Source: Oscillospiraceae bacterium
GTDB lineage: Bacteria > Bacillota > Clostridia > Oscillospirales > Ruminococcaceae
Direction: 5' to 3'
Length of the DNA stretch: 52,404 bases
NCBI GenBank assembly: GCA_900768995.1
Contig: CAAGEZ010000045.1
Span: forward strand, 1-52,404
Positions 8,079-15,686 of this stretch are shown piece by piece. Each line of letters opens with the position of its first letter. The first letter of the stretch is position 1. Position numbers and translations under genes: made by a program. The notes below the pieces were generated by a model. The model worked only from the letters and a program-made list of their open reading frames with translations, made no database searches and was not told the DNA's origin.

Positions 8079-8316
8079 GTTTTGGAGGGTAATTTTGCTT
8101 GGGTATGTAAAAAGGGGAAGGGCGATCCGGTGAAGCACACTTCACCTACGCCTCCTCTCGAAATGCTTTCGCATTTCTCACCCTTTGCGCCGTTCCTTTA
8201 ATAAAGGGGATTTCGCAGTAAACTTTGTTTACTATTGCGGAAGGGCGACGAGGGGCTCCACCCCTCGACCCCGCAAGCCTTTGAGAAAGGCTTGGCCGAA
8301 ACTTTTGTTTTGATGT
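8079..8316 (-). repeat. Dispersed structured intergenic repeat, copy 1
   Basis: This fills nearly all of the 359-base gap between purB and the next gene. It matches 27559-27768 over its length, with identical blocks CTCGAAATGCTTTCGCATTT, AATAAAGGGGATTTCGC, CCCCTCGACCCCGCAAGCC and TTTGAGAAAGGCTTG, and variable hairpin tips between them. It contains small hairpins: GAAATGC/GCATTTC, CGAGGGG/CCCCTCG and AAGCCTTT/AAAGGCTT. In both copies the element begins, on the minus strand, directly after the stop of a minus-strand gene with AAAAGTTTCGG. No coding frame is conserved between copies, so it is taken as non-coding. Confidence 0.85.
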
Positions 8317-9027
8317 TTATTTGTGCGGTTTCTCCTCACTCTTCACCGCCCATATAAAGCAGGCAATAAACATTATGACCGCCGCTGCATTGCCCGATGA
8401 CTGGCTGAAAGCATAATCCGCAGTGATGATATCGGGTGAGAAGAGCATACGTATGTGAGGGATAGAAACAAGTATTATCTGCCACGTAAGTATATGAAAC
8501 ACCGCCATTTTCTTAGGGAGTGCCGTGCGTCCCGTAACAACGGCGGCAAAGCTTCCCAGCATAAGTGCGGCTATGGGAATGTAAAGAAGATATTCCCCGC
8601 CAATAAATCTGTCATAGTAGCTGTCAACTATCCTCAGAGCCGTTTCTCTGCCAAATTCGGGGGTAAGAGCGGCGACCCAGTAGGAAAGTGAGCCGACGAA
8701 AAAGTGAAGCGCCGCACCTGAGCATATGTAGCCCAGACCGCCGTATTTTATGAGAAAACGGAGCTTTTTGCACTCCGGCTTTATCATATAGTGCATTGCC
8801 CTGACACCAAAGTAATAAAAGAACATTCCCAGTATTCCCGTTATGAGCAGGAAAACGGGTCTCCACAGTTCGTAGCTGCCGTTCATATAGGCTTCCCTTG
8901 CATACAGCCCGCTGTCCGCATTGTTCGGAGCGATAAGGCTCAGGGAAAGGTCTCCCGCCGTCATAAGCAATGCGCCCAGTGCTCCCCGCAGAAGATCACG
9001 CTTGAAGCTTTTCATATCAAGTTCCAT
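8317..9027 (-). CDS. Multi-pass membrane protein (DUF6796-like)
   Basis: The 236 residues carry about six hydrophobic segments (roughly residues 16-34, 58-80, 96-118, 140-165, 175-195 and 205-225). The sequence resembles uncharacterised clostridial membrane proteins that I recall as DUF6796; the function is unknown. The longest frame opens at 9057, but the ATG at 9027 has GGGGGA 6 bases upstream and is preferred. The gene is alone, with a strong promoter (9064-9092) whose -10 box is covered by a perfect palindrome, so it is likely under tight repression. Divergent from rubrerythrin. The repeat at 8079-8316 follows its stop. Confidence 0.75.
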   Translation of the reverse strand: MELDMKSFKRDLLRGALGALLMTAGDLSLSLIAPNNADSGLYAREAYMNGSYELWRPVFLLITGILGMFFYYFGVRAMHYMIKPECKKLRFLIKYGGLGYICSGAALHFFVGSLSYWVAALTPEFGRETALRIVDSYYDRFIGGEYLLYIPIAALMLGSFAAVVTGRTALPKKMAVFHILTWQIILVSIPHIRMLFSPDIITADYAFSQSSGNAAAVIMFIACFIWAVKSEEKPHK

Positions 9028-9046
9028 TATATTTCCCCCTGTCAGC

Positions 9047-9068
9047 AAAATTAGCATATGCTAATTTT
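9047..9068. promoter_or_regulatory. 22-bp perfect palindrome, probable operator
   Basis: The core TTAGCATATGCTAA extends on both sides by AAAA/TTTT to a perfect 22-bp palindrome. It covers the -10 box of the minus-strand promoter and runs past the start of transcription. The half-site TTAGCA is the kind bound by MarR/SlyA-type repressors (SlyA consensus TTAGCAAGCTAA). No regulator gene is adjacent. Confidence 0.7.
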
Positions 9069-9092
9069 ATCATCTGACGGAACTTTTGTCAA
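9064..9092 (-). promoter_or_regulatory. Promoter of the DUF6796-like gene
   Basis: Minus strand TTGACA (9087-9092), a 17-base spacer, TAAAAT (9064-9069), overlapping the palindrome at 9047-9068. Confidence 0.8.
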
Positions 9093-9126
9093 TAGTCTTA
9101 TAAAAATAAATTTCACGTTCTATTCA

Positions 9127-9155
9127 TTGACATTTCTTACAAATCAATGTATAAT
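9127..9155 (+). promoter_or_regulatory. Promoter of rubrerythrin
   Basis: TTGACA (9127-9132), a 17-base spacer, TATAAT (9150-9155), both perfect. Its -35 box is 34 bases from that of the divergent gene. Confidence 0.88.
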
Positions 9156-9223
9156 AATACTTGATATTTACAGCAGAACGCACCAAAGATGTGCTCTGCA
9201 TTAATGAAAGGAATGGCACTTAT

Positions 9224-9763
9224 ATGGCATCAAAATACGCAGGAACTCAGACCGAAAAGAACCTTGAAGCAGCTTTCGCAGGCGAATCTCAGGCAAGAAA
9301 CAAATATACATATTTCTCCTCCGTGGCAAAAAAAGAGGGCTTTGAGCAGATAGCCGCAATTTTCCTCAAAACTGCCGACAACGAAAAGGAGCACGCAAAA
9401 ATGTGGTTCAAGGAGCTTCAGGGTATCGGCAGCACTGCCGACAACCTTGCAGCAGCCGCTGACGGCGAAAATTACGAGTGGACCGATATGTATGAGGATT
9501 TTGCCAAGACTGCCGAAGCTGAGGGCTTCCCCGAGCTTGCAAAGAAATTCCGTATGGTGGGAGCAATTGAGAAGCGTCACGAGGAGCGCTACCGTGCACT
9601 GCTGAAAAATGTTGAGACTGCCGCTGTTTTTGAAAAGAGCGAGGTCAAGATATGGGAGTGCCGCAACTGCGGTCATATCATCGTCGGCACAAAGGCCCCC
9701 GAGGTATGTCCCGTCTGCAACCACCCCAAGAGCTATTTTGAGATAAGCGAAGAGAATTATTGA
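9224..9763 (+). CDS. rbr: Rubrerythrin
   Basis: A cytoplasmic di-iron peroxidase of anaerobes that reduces hydrogen peroxide with electrons from rubredoxin or NADH oxidoreductases. Counted from base 9224 the 179 residues hold a ferritin-like four-helix domain with the iron ligands in GESQARNKY, DNEKEHAKMW and AIEKRHEERY. A C-terminal rubredoxin-like domain follows, with the two pairs CRNCGH and CPVCNH. The length matches the family. The frame is open from 9161, but the sequence before MASKYAGTQTEKN has no family match, and AAAGGA lies 11 bases before the ATG at 9224. A perfect promoter and a strong terminator flank it, so it is a single-gene unit. Confidence 0.95.
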   Translation: MASKYAGTQTEKNLEAAFAGESQARNKYTYFSSVAKKEGFEQIAAIFLKTADNEKEHAKMWFKELQGIGSTADNLAAAADGENYEWTDMYEDFAKTAEAEGFPELAKKFRMVGAIEKRHEERYRALLKNVETAAVFEKSEVKIWECRNCGHIIVGTKAPEVCPVCNHPKSYFEISEENY

Positions 9764-9781
9764 TATTAAAATACAAAAAAG

Positions 9782-9820
9782 TCCCCGCATAATCTTGAAT
9801 GATTATGCGGGGATCTTTTT
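9782..9820. terminator. Bidirectional terminator, rubrerythrin / ABC permease
   Basis: A perfect 13-bp stem with core CCCCGCATAATC/GATTATGCGGGG and loop TTGAAT. It has CTTTTT on the plus side and ACTTTTTT on the minus side, so it serves both convergent genes. Confidence 0.88.
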
Positions 9821-9846
9821 GTTTGGTTTATAAGCCGTCAGCCTGC

Positions 9847-11109
9847 TTATTCGTATCTCAGAGCCTCGATAGGGTCAAGCTTTGCCGCACGGTTTGCAGG
9901 GTAATAGCCGAAGAACACGCCTATTGCCATTGAGAAGCCTACCGCAAGCACTATGGAGCCGATAGTGGGAGAAGCCGTTGTTCCCACGATAAGTCCCGCA
10001 ATGTTTCCGAGAAGTATTCCGAAAAGTATTCCGATAACGCCGCCGATAAGGCAGATGATTATGGACTCGACTATGAACTGCATTCTTATGGCGGAATTGG
10101 GTGCGCCCATAGCCTTTCTTACGCCTATCTCCCTTGTTCTCTCCGTTACAGAAACAAGCATTATGTTCATAACGCCGATGCCGCCGACGAGGAGGGATAT
10201 TCCCGCAATTACGGAAATTGCAAGCTGGAGCATTCCGAGAACTTCGCTTATCATATCCATCTGTGACTGCGCTGTCTGGTAGAATATCTCCATCGAGTCA
10301 TTGTCACGGTAGTAGGTATTGTTAAGATATTCCTGAACATCTTTACAGAAGCTGTCAGCGTCAACGCCTGTTTTGGTGTTTACGTTGAAGTAGAAAAATT
10401 CGTCATCGTTTATGCCCTGGAAGCGGTTGTAGGTGGTGTAGGGCATATAAATTTCGCCGTTCCAGTCGTCGCCCATCATATTGACCATTGCCGACATCAT
10501 TCCCGAAAGCTGATACTGATAAACGCCTACGATAGTAAGGTCTATCATATTTCCGTCGCTTACCGTAACGGATATGGTCTTGCCCACAGCACCTCTTTCA
10601 GAGCCGAAGAGCTTTCTTGCCTGCTTGTCGGAGATAACGGCTGTACTGCGATACTGTTCGCAGTCCTTGGCGGTGACATAGCGTCCTGCCACCATTTTCT
10701 GCATACTTTGTTTGATGTAGCCTGCATTTACGCCGTAAAGGGTGATGTCGTAATCCTTGCGGCGGATATTCATTTTACCCGATGATGTGCCTGCATTAAG
10801 GATAGTAACGTCAATATCATCGGCAAATTTCTGCTCAATGTCCTTTACCATTTCGCCTGTCAGCAGGTCCTCGGTCATATAATAATCTCTTGCGGCATCG
10901 TCTTTCATAGAAATCTGAAAACCAACGAGATTTGCACCGCCCTGAGAGTTGAAAATGTCCATTACGCTGTTTTCCATAATGCTTCCAAGGGTGCTTATGG
11001 CGATGACCGAACCGATGCCGATGATGATTCCCAGCATCGTGAGGAATGCTCTCATTTTGTTGGAGCGAAGGCCCGAGAAAGCGAGAACTATGTTTTCAAG
11101 AAATCCCAT
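9847..11109 (-). CDS. MacB-type ABC transporter permease
   Basis: The 420 residues have the MacB/FtsX layout. There is one N-terminal membrane helix (about 20-42, in MRAFLTMLGIIIGIGSVIAI), a large extracytoplasmic MacB-PCD domain (about 45-285), then three C-terminal helices (about 295-320, 345-375 and 385-410). The conserved loop GVMNIMLVSVTERTREIGVR lies before the third helix. Its ATG shares a base with the TAA of the ATPase gene (TAATG). It forms an export complex with the ATPase and the membrane fusion protein encoded upstream. The substrate (drug, peptide, lipid or toxin) cannot be told from sequence. Confidence 0.93.
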   Translation of the reverse strand: MGFLENIVLAFSGLRSNKMRAFLTMLGIIIGIGSVIAISTLGSIMENSVMDIFNSQGGANLVGFQISMKDDAARDYYMTEDLLTGEMVKDIEQKFADDIDVTILNAGTSSGKMNIRRKDYDITLYGVNAGYIKQSMQKMVAGRYVTAKDCEQYRSTAVISDKQARKLFGSERGAVGKTISVTVSDGNMIDLTIVGVYQYQLSGMMSAMVNMMGDDWNGEIYMPYTTYNRFQGINDDEFFYFNVNTKTGVDADSFCKDVQEYLNNTYYRDNDSMEIFYQTAQSQMDMISEVLGMLQLAISVIAGISLLVGGIGVMNIMLVSVTERTREIGVRKAMGAPNSAIRMQFIVESIIICLIGGVIGILFGILLGNIAGLIVGTTASPTIGSIVLAVGFSMAIGVFFGYYPANRAAKLDPIEALRYE

Positions 11110-11888
11110 TATGCCTCTGCCTCCTTAGGTTTATTGCGGTTTCCCGTGTCTCCGATGATGTTTCCGTCGGAGATGGTGATTATCCTGTCTGTTTCCTCCG
11201 CAAGCTCATTGTTATGGGTGATGAGGACGATAGTCTTGCCCTGCTCCTTGTGGAGCTTGTGGAAAAGGTCCATTACAAGGCGGCCTGTTTTGCTGTCGAG
11301 AGCACCCGTAGGCTCATCAGCAAGGATTATTGCAGGGTCATTCGCCATAGCTCTTGCAATGGCGATACGCTGCTTCTGACCTCCCGAAAGCTCATTGGGC
11401 ATATGATTTGCACGGTCTGTCATCTCAACTGTTTCAAGAAGCTCCTTTGCCCTTTCCCTGCGCTGCTTTGAGGGAACACCGCCGTAGAGCATAGGCAGCT
11501 CTATGTTTTTGAGCGCCGATGTCCTTGCGATAAGGTTGAAGGTCTGGAAAACGAAGCCTATCTGCTTGTTTCTGATAGCGGAAAGCTCTTTGTCATTGGC
11601 TTTTGAAACGTCAATGCCGTCAAGGAAATAGCTTCCCGAGGTGGGACGGTCAAGAGCACCGATAATGTTCATAAGGGTGGATTTGCCCGAACCTGACTGA
11701 CCGACTATTGACACAAACTCGCCCTTGGGGACGTTGAAGGTCATACCGTGGAGAATTTCAAGCTCATTTGGTGTGCCCACATAGAAGCTCTTAACGATAT
11801 CCTTTGCGCAGATAACGTATTTTGAAGCCTCTTCGGGCACGGCGTTGTTCCCGTAGCCGTAAACGGGAGGGGTGATGTTTTTCTTCAT
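11109..11888 (-). CDS. MacB/LolD-type ABC transporter ATPase
   Basis: Counted from 11888 the 259 residues are a single nucleotide-binding domain: Walker A GQSGSGKST (63-71), the Q-loop in FVFQTFNL, signature LSGGQKQR (167-174), Walker B IILADEPTGALD, and the switch His in VLITHNNE. The ADEPTGALD sequence is typical of the MacB/FtsE/LolD group. The open frame extends to 11948 inside the upstream gene, but the ATG at 11888 has GGGGTG upstream and lies 13 bases after the stop of the fusion protein. About 28 residues precede the ABC domain, longer than usual. It energises the permease at 9847-11109. Confidence 0.93.
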   Translation of the reverse strand: MKKNITPPVYGYGNNAVPEEASKYVICAKDIVKSFYVGTPNELEILHGMTFNVPKGEFVSIVGQSGSGKSTLMNIIGALDRPTSGSYFLDGIDVSKANDKELSAIRNKQIGFVFQTFNLIARTSALKNIELPMLYGGVPSKQRRERAKELLETVEMTDRANHMPNELSGGQKQRIAIARAMANDPAIILADEPTGALDSKTGRLVMDLFHKLHKEQGKTIVLITHNNELAEETDRIITISDGNIIGDTGNRNKPKEAEA

Positions 11889-11901
11889 TCCGGTCACCCC
11901 G

Positions 11902-13842
11902 TTATTCTGCTGATGCGGCTGCACTCTGAACAGCGTCGCCCAGAGCACTTGTGATTATAACAAGTCCGCCGTCGGTAAGGTCGCCTGCGTTGGAGAGAAG
12001 CTCCATTCCCTCGGTAAGCTCATCGGAGATTATCTCCACCTCAGCATCGCTCTCAAAGCCGGTTTCAACATTTATTCTTCTTGCGGTGGCAGTGCCGTTG
12101 CCGCCCTCTATCATATCAGCGGCGTAAACATAGCTCTGACCGTCGGAATCCTCAACTACAGCGTCATATGTAACAGCATAAACATTTTCCGCACTGCCTG
12201 TAACAGCGGAGCACTTTGCGTTCATACCGATAAGCACGCCTTTGTCCTTTGTGCCGTGGATATTTACCTCAACTTCAAAGGAAGCTGTGCCGTCGCTCCT
12301 GCCGTCCGCAGCCTTAACGCCTGTGGGAGCAATTTTGCTGATAACGCCGTCAAATTCCTCATTGTTAAGGGAGGGGATAGTTACGGTAACTTTCATATCA
12401 GGCTTGAGGCTGCTGATGTTATATTCCTTTACGGTTGCCTTCATTCTGAGATTGTCAAGGTCCTCGATGATGAACATTGTGCCTGTTGCGGGAGCACCCT
12501 CGGTGGTGTTCACGGCTGTTACCGTACCGTCGCAGGGAGCTTTGATGACGCAGTCATCAAGCTTGCTTTTGAGAATTTCAAGATTTATGAGCTGGGAATC
12601 ATTTCCGGAAAGCACCTTTTCTCTGTCAGCCTGTGCCTTAAGTGCTGCCAGGGAGGAATCTGCATTTTTGAGAGCAAGGTCATAGCTTTCTCTTGCGGTG
12701 TCAACAGCTGTCTGAGCGTCATCAACAGCTTCCTTGTAGCTCTTGATAGATGTGTCATTGCCGTCCTCGATGGACTTAAGAGTGTTTTGAGCGTTCTCAT
12801 AGCTTACCTTTGCACGCTCATAGGTGCGCTCTGCATTTTTGAGAGCAACGGAGTTCTTGGAGTCGATGTCAGCCTTTGCCTTGGTGTATGCTTCGAGAGC
12901 CTTTTCATAGGTGTCCTCGGTGGTCTTTACATCATACTTTGCTTCAAGCTCGGAAAGCTTTGACTTTGCTTCCGTAAGTCTCTGCTGCGCATCGGTAACT
13001 GTAGCGGCGGAAACAACGGAGGAATCATAGGAAAGCATTGAGGAGAAATATGTGTAGTCTGCAAGTGCGGATTCATAATCCTCTCTTGCCTTTCTGAGCT
13101 CCTCGCTCTTTATGCTGCTGTAACGTGTGTTGTATTCTTTCTTTGCGTCATCATAAGCCTTTTTAAGGTCCTTGATGTCGCTGTAATCCTCGGTGTCGCT
13201 GTCATTTTTTGCTTCAAGGTAATCGTCCTTTGCGCAGTCAAGCTCATACTTTGCGGATTCAACGCCCTTTTGTGCGCTTATGAGCTGGCTGTCACGGTCG
13301 CTGCCCTGGATTTCAAGCTGCTCATCATACTTTTCCTGAGCCTTTCTGAGAGCCTCCTCCGCATTGTCAAGGGAAAGCTTTGCGTTTCTTATCTCGGGAT
13401 ATGAACCGTCATTTATCTGCGCAAGAGCATCATTGTAATTCTTCTCGGCGGTGCTGAGAGAATATTCAGTGTTGACATTGCTGCTGTCAAGAGCACTCTG
13501 CTGCTGGAGTATCTGATCCTGGAGGTCGCTTGAATCAAGGACGGCAAGGATATCTCCCGCCTTTACTGTGTCACCCACCTCAACATTAACGCTTTCAACG
13601 TTATATGTGAGATTTGAAGCCACCTGCTTGAAATTCTGGCTCTCAACTATACCGCTGACTGAGACCTTGTTTTCAATGGTTTTCTTTTCAAGGGGGAATG
13701 TCTCAGCCATTGTCATTCCCGACATCATCGACGCACTCTGCACCATCATAAAGATGAATGCGGCGATAAGTGCCAGTACGGCGACGATGATTATAATTTT
13801 GATCTTTGAACCCTTTTTGCCTGCTGTTTTTGTTTTGCTCAT
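11902..13842 (-). CDS. MacA/HlyD-type membrane fusion protein with long coiled coil
   Basis: The 646 residues begin with a basic N-terminus and one membrane anchor (about 14-36). A lipoyl/barrel half follows (VESVNVEVGDTVKAGDILAV, about 75-110). A very long alpha-helical hairpin of about 300 residues is rich in Ala, Glu, Lys and Asp. The second lipoyl half follows (CVIKAPCDGTVTAVNTTEG), then beta-barrel domains. The helical hairpin is longer than in typical MacA proteins. In a Gram-positive cell the protein would sit outside the membrane and link the MacB-like permease to the cell wall. It lies 22 bases downstream of the GntR regulator gene. Confidence 0.9.
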   Translation of the reverse strand: MSKTKTAGKKGSKIKIIIIVAVLALIAAFIFMMVQSASMMSGMTMAETFPLEKKTIENKVSVSGIVESQNFKQVASNLTYNVESVNVEVGDTVKAGDILAVLDSSDLQDQILQQQSALDSSNVNTEYSLSTAEKNYNDALAQINDGSYPEIRNAKLSLDNAEEALRKAQEKYDEQLEIQGSDRDSQLISAQKGVESAKYELDCAKDDYLEAKNDSDTEDYSDIKDLKKAYDDAKKEYNTRYSSIKSEELRKAREDYESALADYTYFSSMLSYDSSVVSAATVTDAQQRLTEAKSKLSELEAKYDVKTTEDTYEKALEAYTKAKADIDSKNSVALKNAERTYERAKVSYENAQNTLKSIEDGNDTSIKSYKEAVDDAQTAVDTARESYDLALKNADSSLAALKAQADREKVLSGNDSQLINLEILKSKLDDCVIKAPCDGTVTAVNTTEGAPATGTMFIIEDLDNLRMKATVKEYNISSLKPDMKVTVTIPSLNNEEFDGVISKIAPTGVKAADGRSDGTASFEVEVNIHGTKDKGVLIGMNAKCSAVTGSAENVYAVTYDAVVEDSDGQSYVYAADMIEGGNGTATARRINVETGFESDAEVEIISDELTEGMELLSNAGDLTDGGLVIITSALGDAVQSAAASAE

Positions 13843-13864
13843 AACACGTGTCCTTTCTTAAACC

Positions 13865-14242
13865 TTAATCCTTGCTTTCAGTAATTTTGGCTCTTTCGCA
13901 GACGAGCCTGCCTGCTTGTGTGTCCGAATACCCAAGCCGTTTCATAGCCGTGAGAAAATCCGTTATCTCTTTTTCTGCCAGTTCCTCTCTCAGCTGTGAT
14001 ATCCTTTCGGTATCGTCGGTGACGAACCGCCCCGAGGTCCTTTTTGAGTAAACTATGCCACGGTCCTCAAGCTCTGTGAGGGCTTTCTGCATAGTGTTGG
14101 GGTTAATGTTTGCCTGAGACGCAAATTCTCTGACCGACAGGAGCCTGTCGCCGGGGGCAAGTATTCCCGAGGCTATCATCTGCTCCAGCTGTCTTACCAC
14201 CTGAAGATAAATGGGTGCGTCGGACGTGAATACCCAGTGCAT
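13865..14242 (-). CDS. GntR-family regulator, YtrA type
   Basis: The 125 residues hold an N-terminal winged helix (PIYLQVVRQLEQMIASGILA, then LLSVREFASQANINPNTMQK, and SGRFVT), followed by a short C-terminal helical tail of about 45 residues. The short tail without an effector domain is the YtrA subfamily, which usually represses an adjacent ABC transporter operon. The gene is first in the operon, 22 bases before the fusion-protein gene. An inverted repeat covering its own -10 box (14261-14286) is the obvious operator. GGAGGG precedes the ATG. Confidence 0.93.
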   Translation of the reverse strand: MHWVFTSDAPIYLQVVRQLEQMIASGILAPGDRLLSVREFASQANINPNTMQKALTELEDRGIVYSKRTSGRFVTDDTERISQLREELAEKEITDFLTAMKRLGYSDTQAGRLVCERAKITESKD

Positions 14243-14260
14243 TTCCGCCCTCCTTTGCTT

Positions 14261-14286
14261 GTATTACTGTTATAATACAATAATAC
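14261..14286. promoter_or_regulatory. Inverted-repeat operator of the GntR/ABC operon
   Basis: GTATTACTG and CAATAATAC form an inverted repeat (8 of 9 positions) with an 8-base spacer. It covers the -10 box of the operon promoter, as expected for YtrA-type autorepression. Confidence 0.65.
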
Positions 14287-14308
14287 TACAGCAGGAAAAA
14301 TTTTGCAA
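14280..14308 (-). promoter_or_regulatory. Promoter of the GntR/ABC export operon
   Basis: Minus strand TTGCAA (14303-14308), a 17-base spacer, TATTAT (14280-14285). Confidence 0.6.
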
Positions 14309-14502
14309 CCGTATTTATGCACAAATTTTCCTGCACCTCAGACGGATTTTTGGAAATATCTCACATCTGCGTCAAACAACTCTATAACTATATCATATCA
14401 GCATTAAAATCATCGGGCAGCAACATTAAAATGAGATTAAAATGAATACGGCGATACTTTATGTTATGACGCATTTTGGCAAATTTTTTTGCTCATATTC
14501 TG

Positions 14503-14531
14503 TTGACAGAACAGTGAAAAAGGTGTATTAT
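14503..14531 (+). promoter_or_regulatory. Promoter of the bactofilin operon
   Basis: TTGACA (14503-14508), a 17-base spacer, TATTAT (14526-14531). It lies in the 385-base gap between the divergent operons. A small hairpin CCCCG/CGGGG follows in the leader (about 14564-14580). Nothing else was recognised in the gap. Confidence 0.75.
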
Positions 14532-14627
14532 TAATATTGAGTATATCTGTTCTGATGACAGAAGCCCCGTTTGGCGGGGTCATTTATGCCGAAAGGAGTG
14601 CGGGTGTTCTGCCCGAATGTTTAATAT

Positions 14628-15641
14628 ATGTACTTCGGAAGCGTTAAATTTTTCAGACATCTTATTCTGACGGTGGTGTTCGGCTGGATAGGCATTGCAA
14701 CGCTGCTGGCAGTGTTTTTCGGAATAAAGTGCCACAAGCTTGAAAACGGCGGCGATAAATCAAGGACTATCGAGGAATATATTTCCGAGATGACCGCCGA
14801 CGGCTATACCGTTGAGGAAATTGAAGCAGTTCTCAACCGTGGCAGCAATATTGCCGCAGAGGACAATGTTCCTGCGGACGTGACTATCCCTGCCGATACA
14901 CAGGAGACTGTTTCGGAAAGCAGCACTGTTTCCGAGAATGTTCCCACTGAGACAGCGGCGGAAATTTCCGATACCGATGACATCTCGTCTCTTTACCCCG
15001 ACCTTGCGGTGACATCTTCGGGAAGTACCGTTCAGGCGGCTTCAAATGACGTCTTTCTTACCTTTGAGGGTGACCCCTCACCCAATATGGGTGACCTGCT
15101 CATTATCCTTGACCGTCAGAACGCAAAGGCAGCCTTTTTCCTTGACACTGCCGATGTGAGCAGCGATAACGGGGATATAGTCCGTCTTGCGGTATCGAGA
15201 GGAAATTCTCTGGGTGTGCTTGCGGGAGCGGACAGGTCTTATGCCGATGCAAAGAGCTATCTTGCGGATTTCAACGACCTCTTTAACGGCATATCGGAAA
15301 TATCAGGCACATCACCCGTGCTTTACAGAATACCCGACACTGCGGATATGACTGCCGAAACAAGACAGGACATCATAACAGAGCTTTCTTCAAGAGGCTT
15401 TGTTTACTGCGAATATAATGTTGCTTCCGATGACACAGCCCCCGACAGCGGCTGGCAGGAAATTTATGACAGAGTAACATCAAGAGTGTTCCGCAACAAG
15501 GTAGCCGAAAAGGGCAGCGTTGTTCTTCTCCACGGCGGCAGTGATGACACAAACACGGTCTACACAGTTGAGGACATTATCTCGGATATGACCGCAAAGG
15601 GCTATTCATTCAAGGCTTATACAGACAGCACTGTTATATAA
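14628..15641 (+). CDS. Membrane-anchored NodB-fold protein, catalytic motifs missing
   Basis: The 337 residues have an N-terminal membrane helix (about 11-33), a Ser/Thr/Glu-rich linker (about 70-135) and a domain that follows the polysaccharide deacetylase (NodB) pattern. DVFLTFEGDPSPNMGDLLII (141-160) is in the place of the usual LTFDDGP strand, and a VVLLHGG strand is near the end. The metal-binding Asp pair of TFDDGP is replaced by Glu-Gly, and no H-x-x-x-H is visible. It is therefore probably not an active metal-dependent deacetylase and may bind glycan or have a structural role. It is the first gene of a three-gene unit with a bactofilin. The leader has a good ribosome site some distance upstream (GAAAGGAG); the start is fairly certain because it opens with the membrane helix. 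Confidence 0.75.
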   Translation: MYFGSVKFFRHLILTVVFGWIGIATLLAVFFGIKCHKLENGGDKSRTIEEYISEMTADGYTVEEIEAVLNRGSNIAAEDNVPADVTIPADTQETVSESSTVSENVPTETAAEISDTDDISSLYPDLAVTSSGSTVQAASNDVFLTFEGDPSPNMGDLLIILDRQNAKAAFFLDTADVSSDNGDIVRLAVSRGNSLGVLAGADRSYADAKSYLADFNDLFNGISEISGTSPVLYRIPDTADMTAETRQDIITELSSRGFVYCEYNVASDDTAPDSGWQEIYDRVTSRVFRNKVAEKGSVVLLHGGSDDTNTVYTVEDIISDMTAKGYSFKAYTDSTVI

Positions 15642-15686
15642 AATGACTTATAAACAGACCTTTTTGAAGGAAGGAAGATAAATAAA

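Noticed and set aside
9133..9160. PerR-type box in the rubrerythrin promoter
   Set aside because: The AT-rich stretch around the -10 box lacks the needed symmetry; the resemblance is no better than expected for a TATAAT region.
9224..9790. Long minus-strand frame opposite rubrerythrin
   Set aside because: A shadow of a high-bias coding gene; it has no ribosome site and covers the terminator hairpin.
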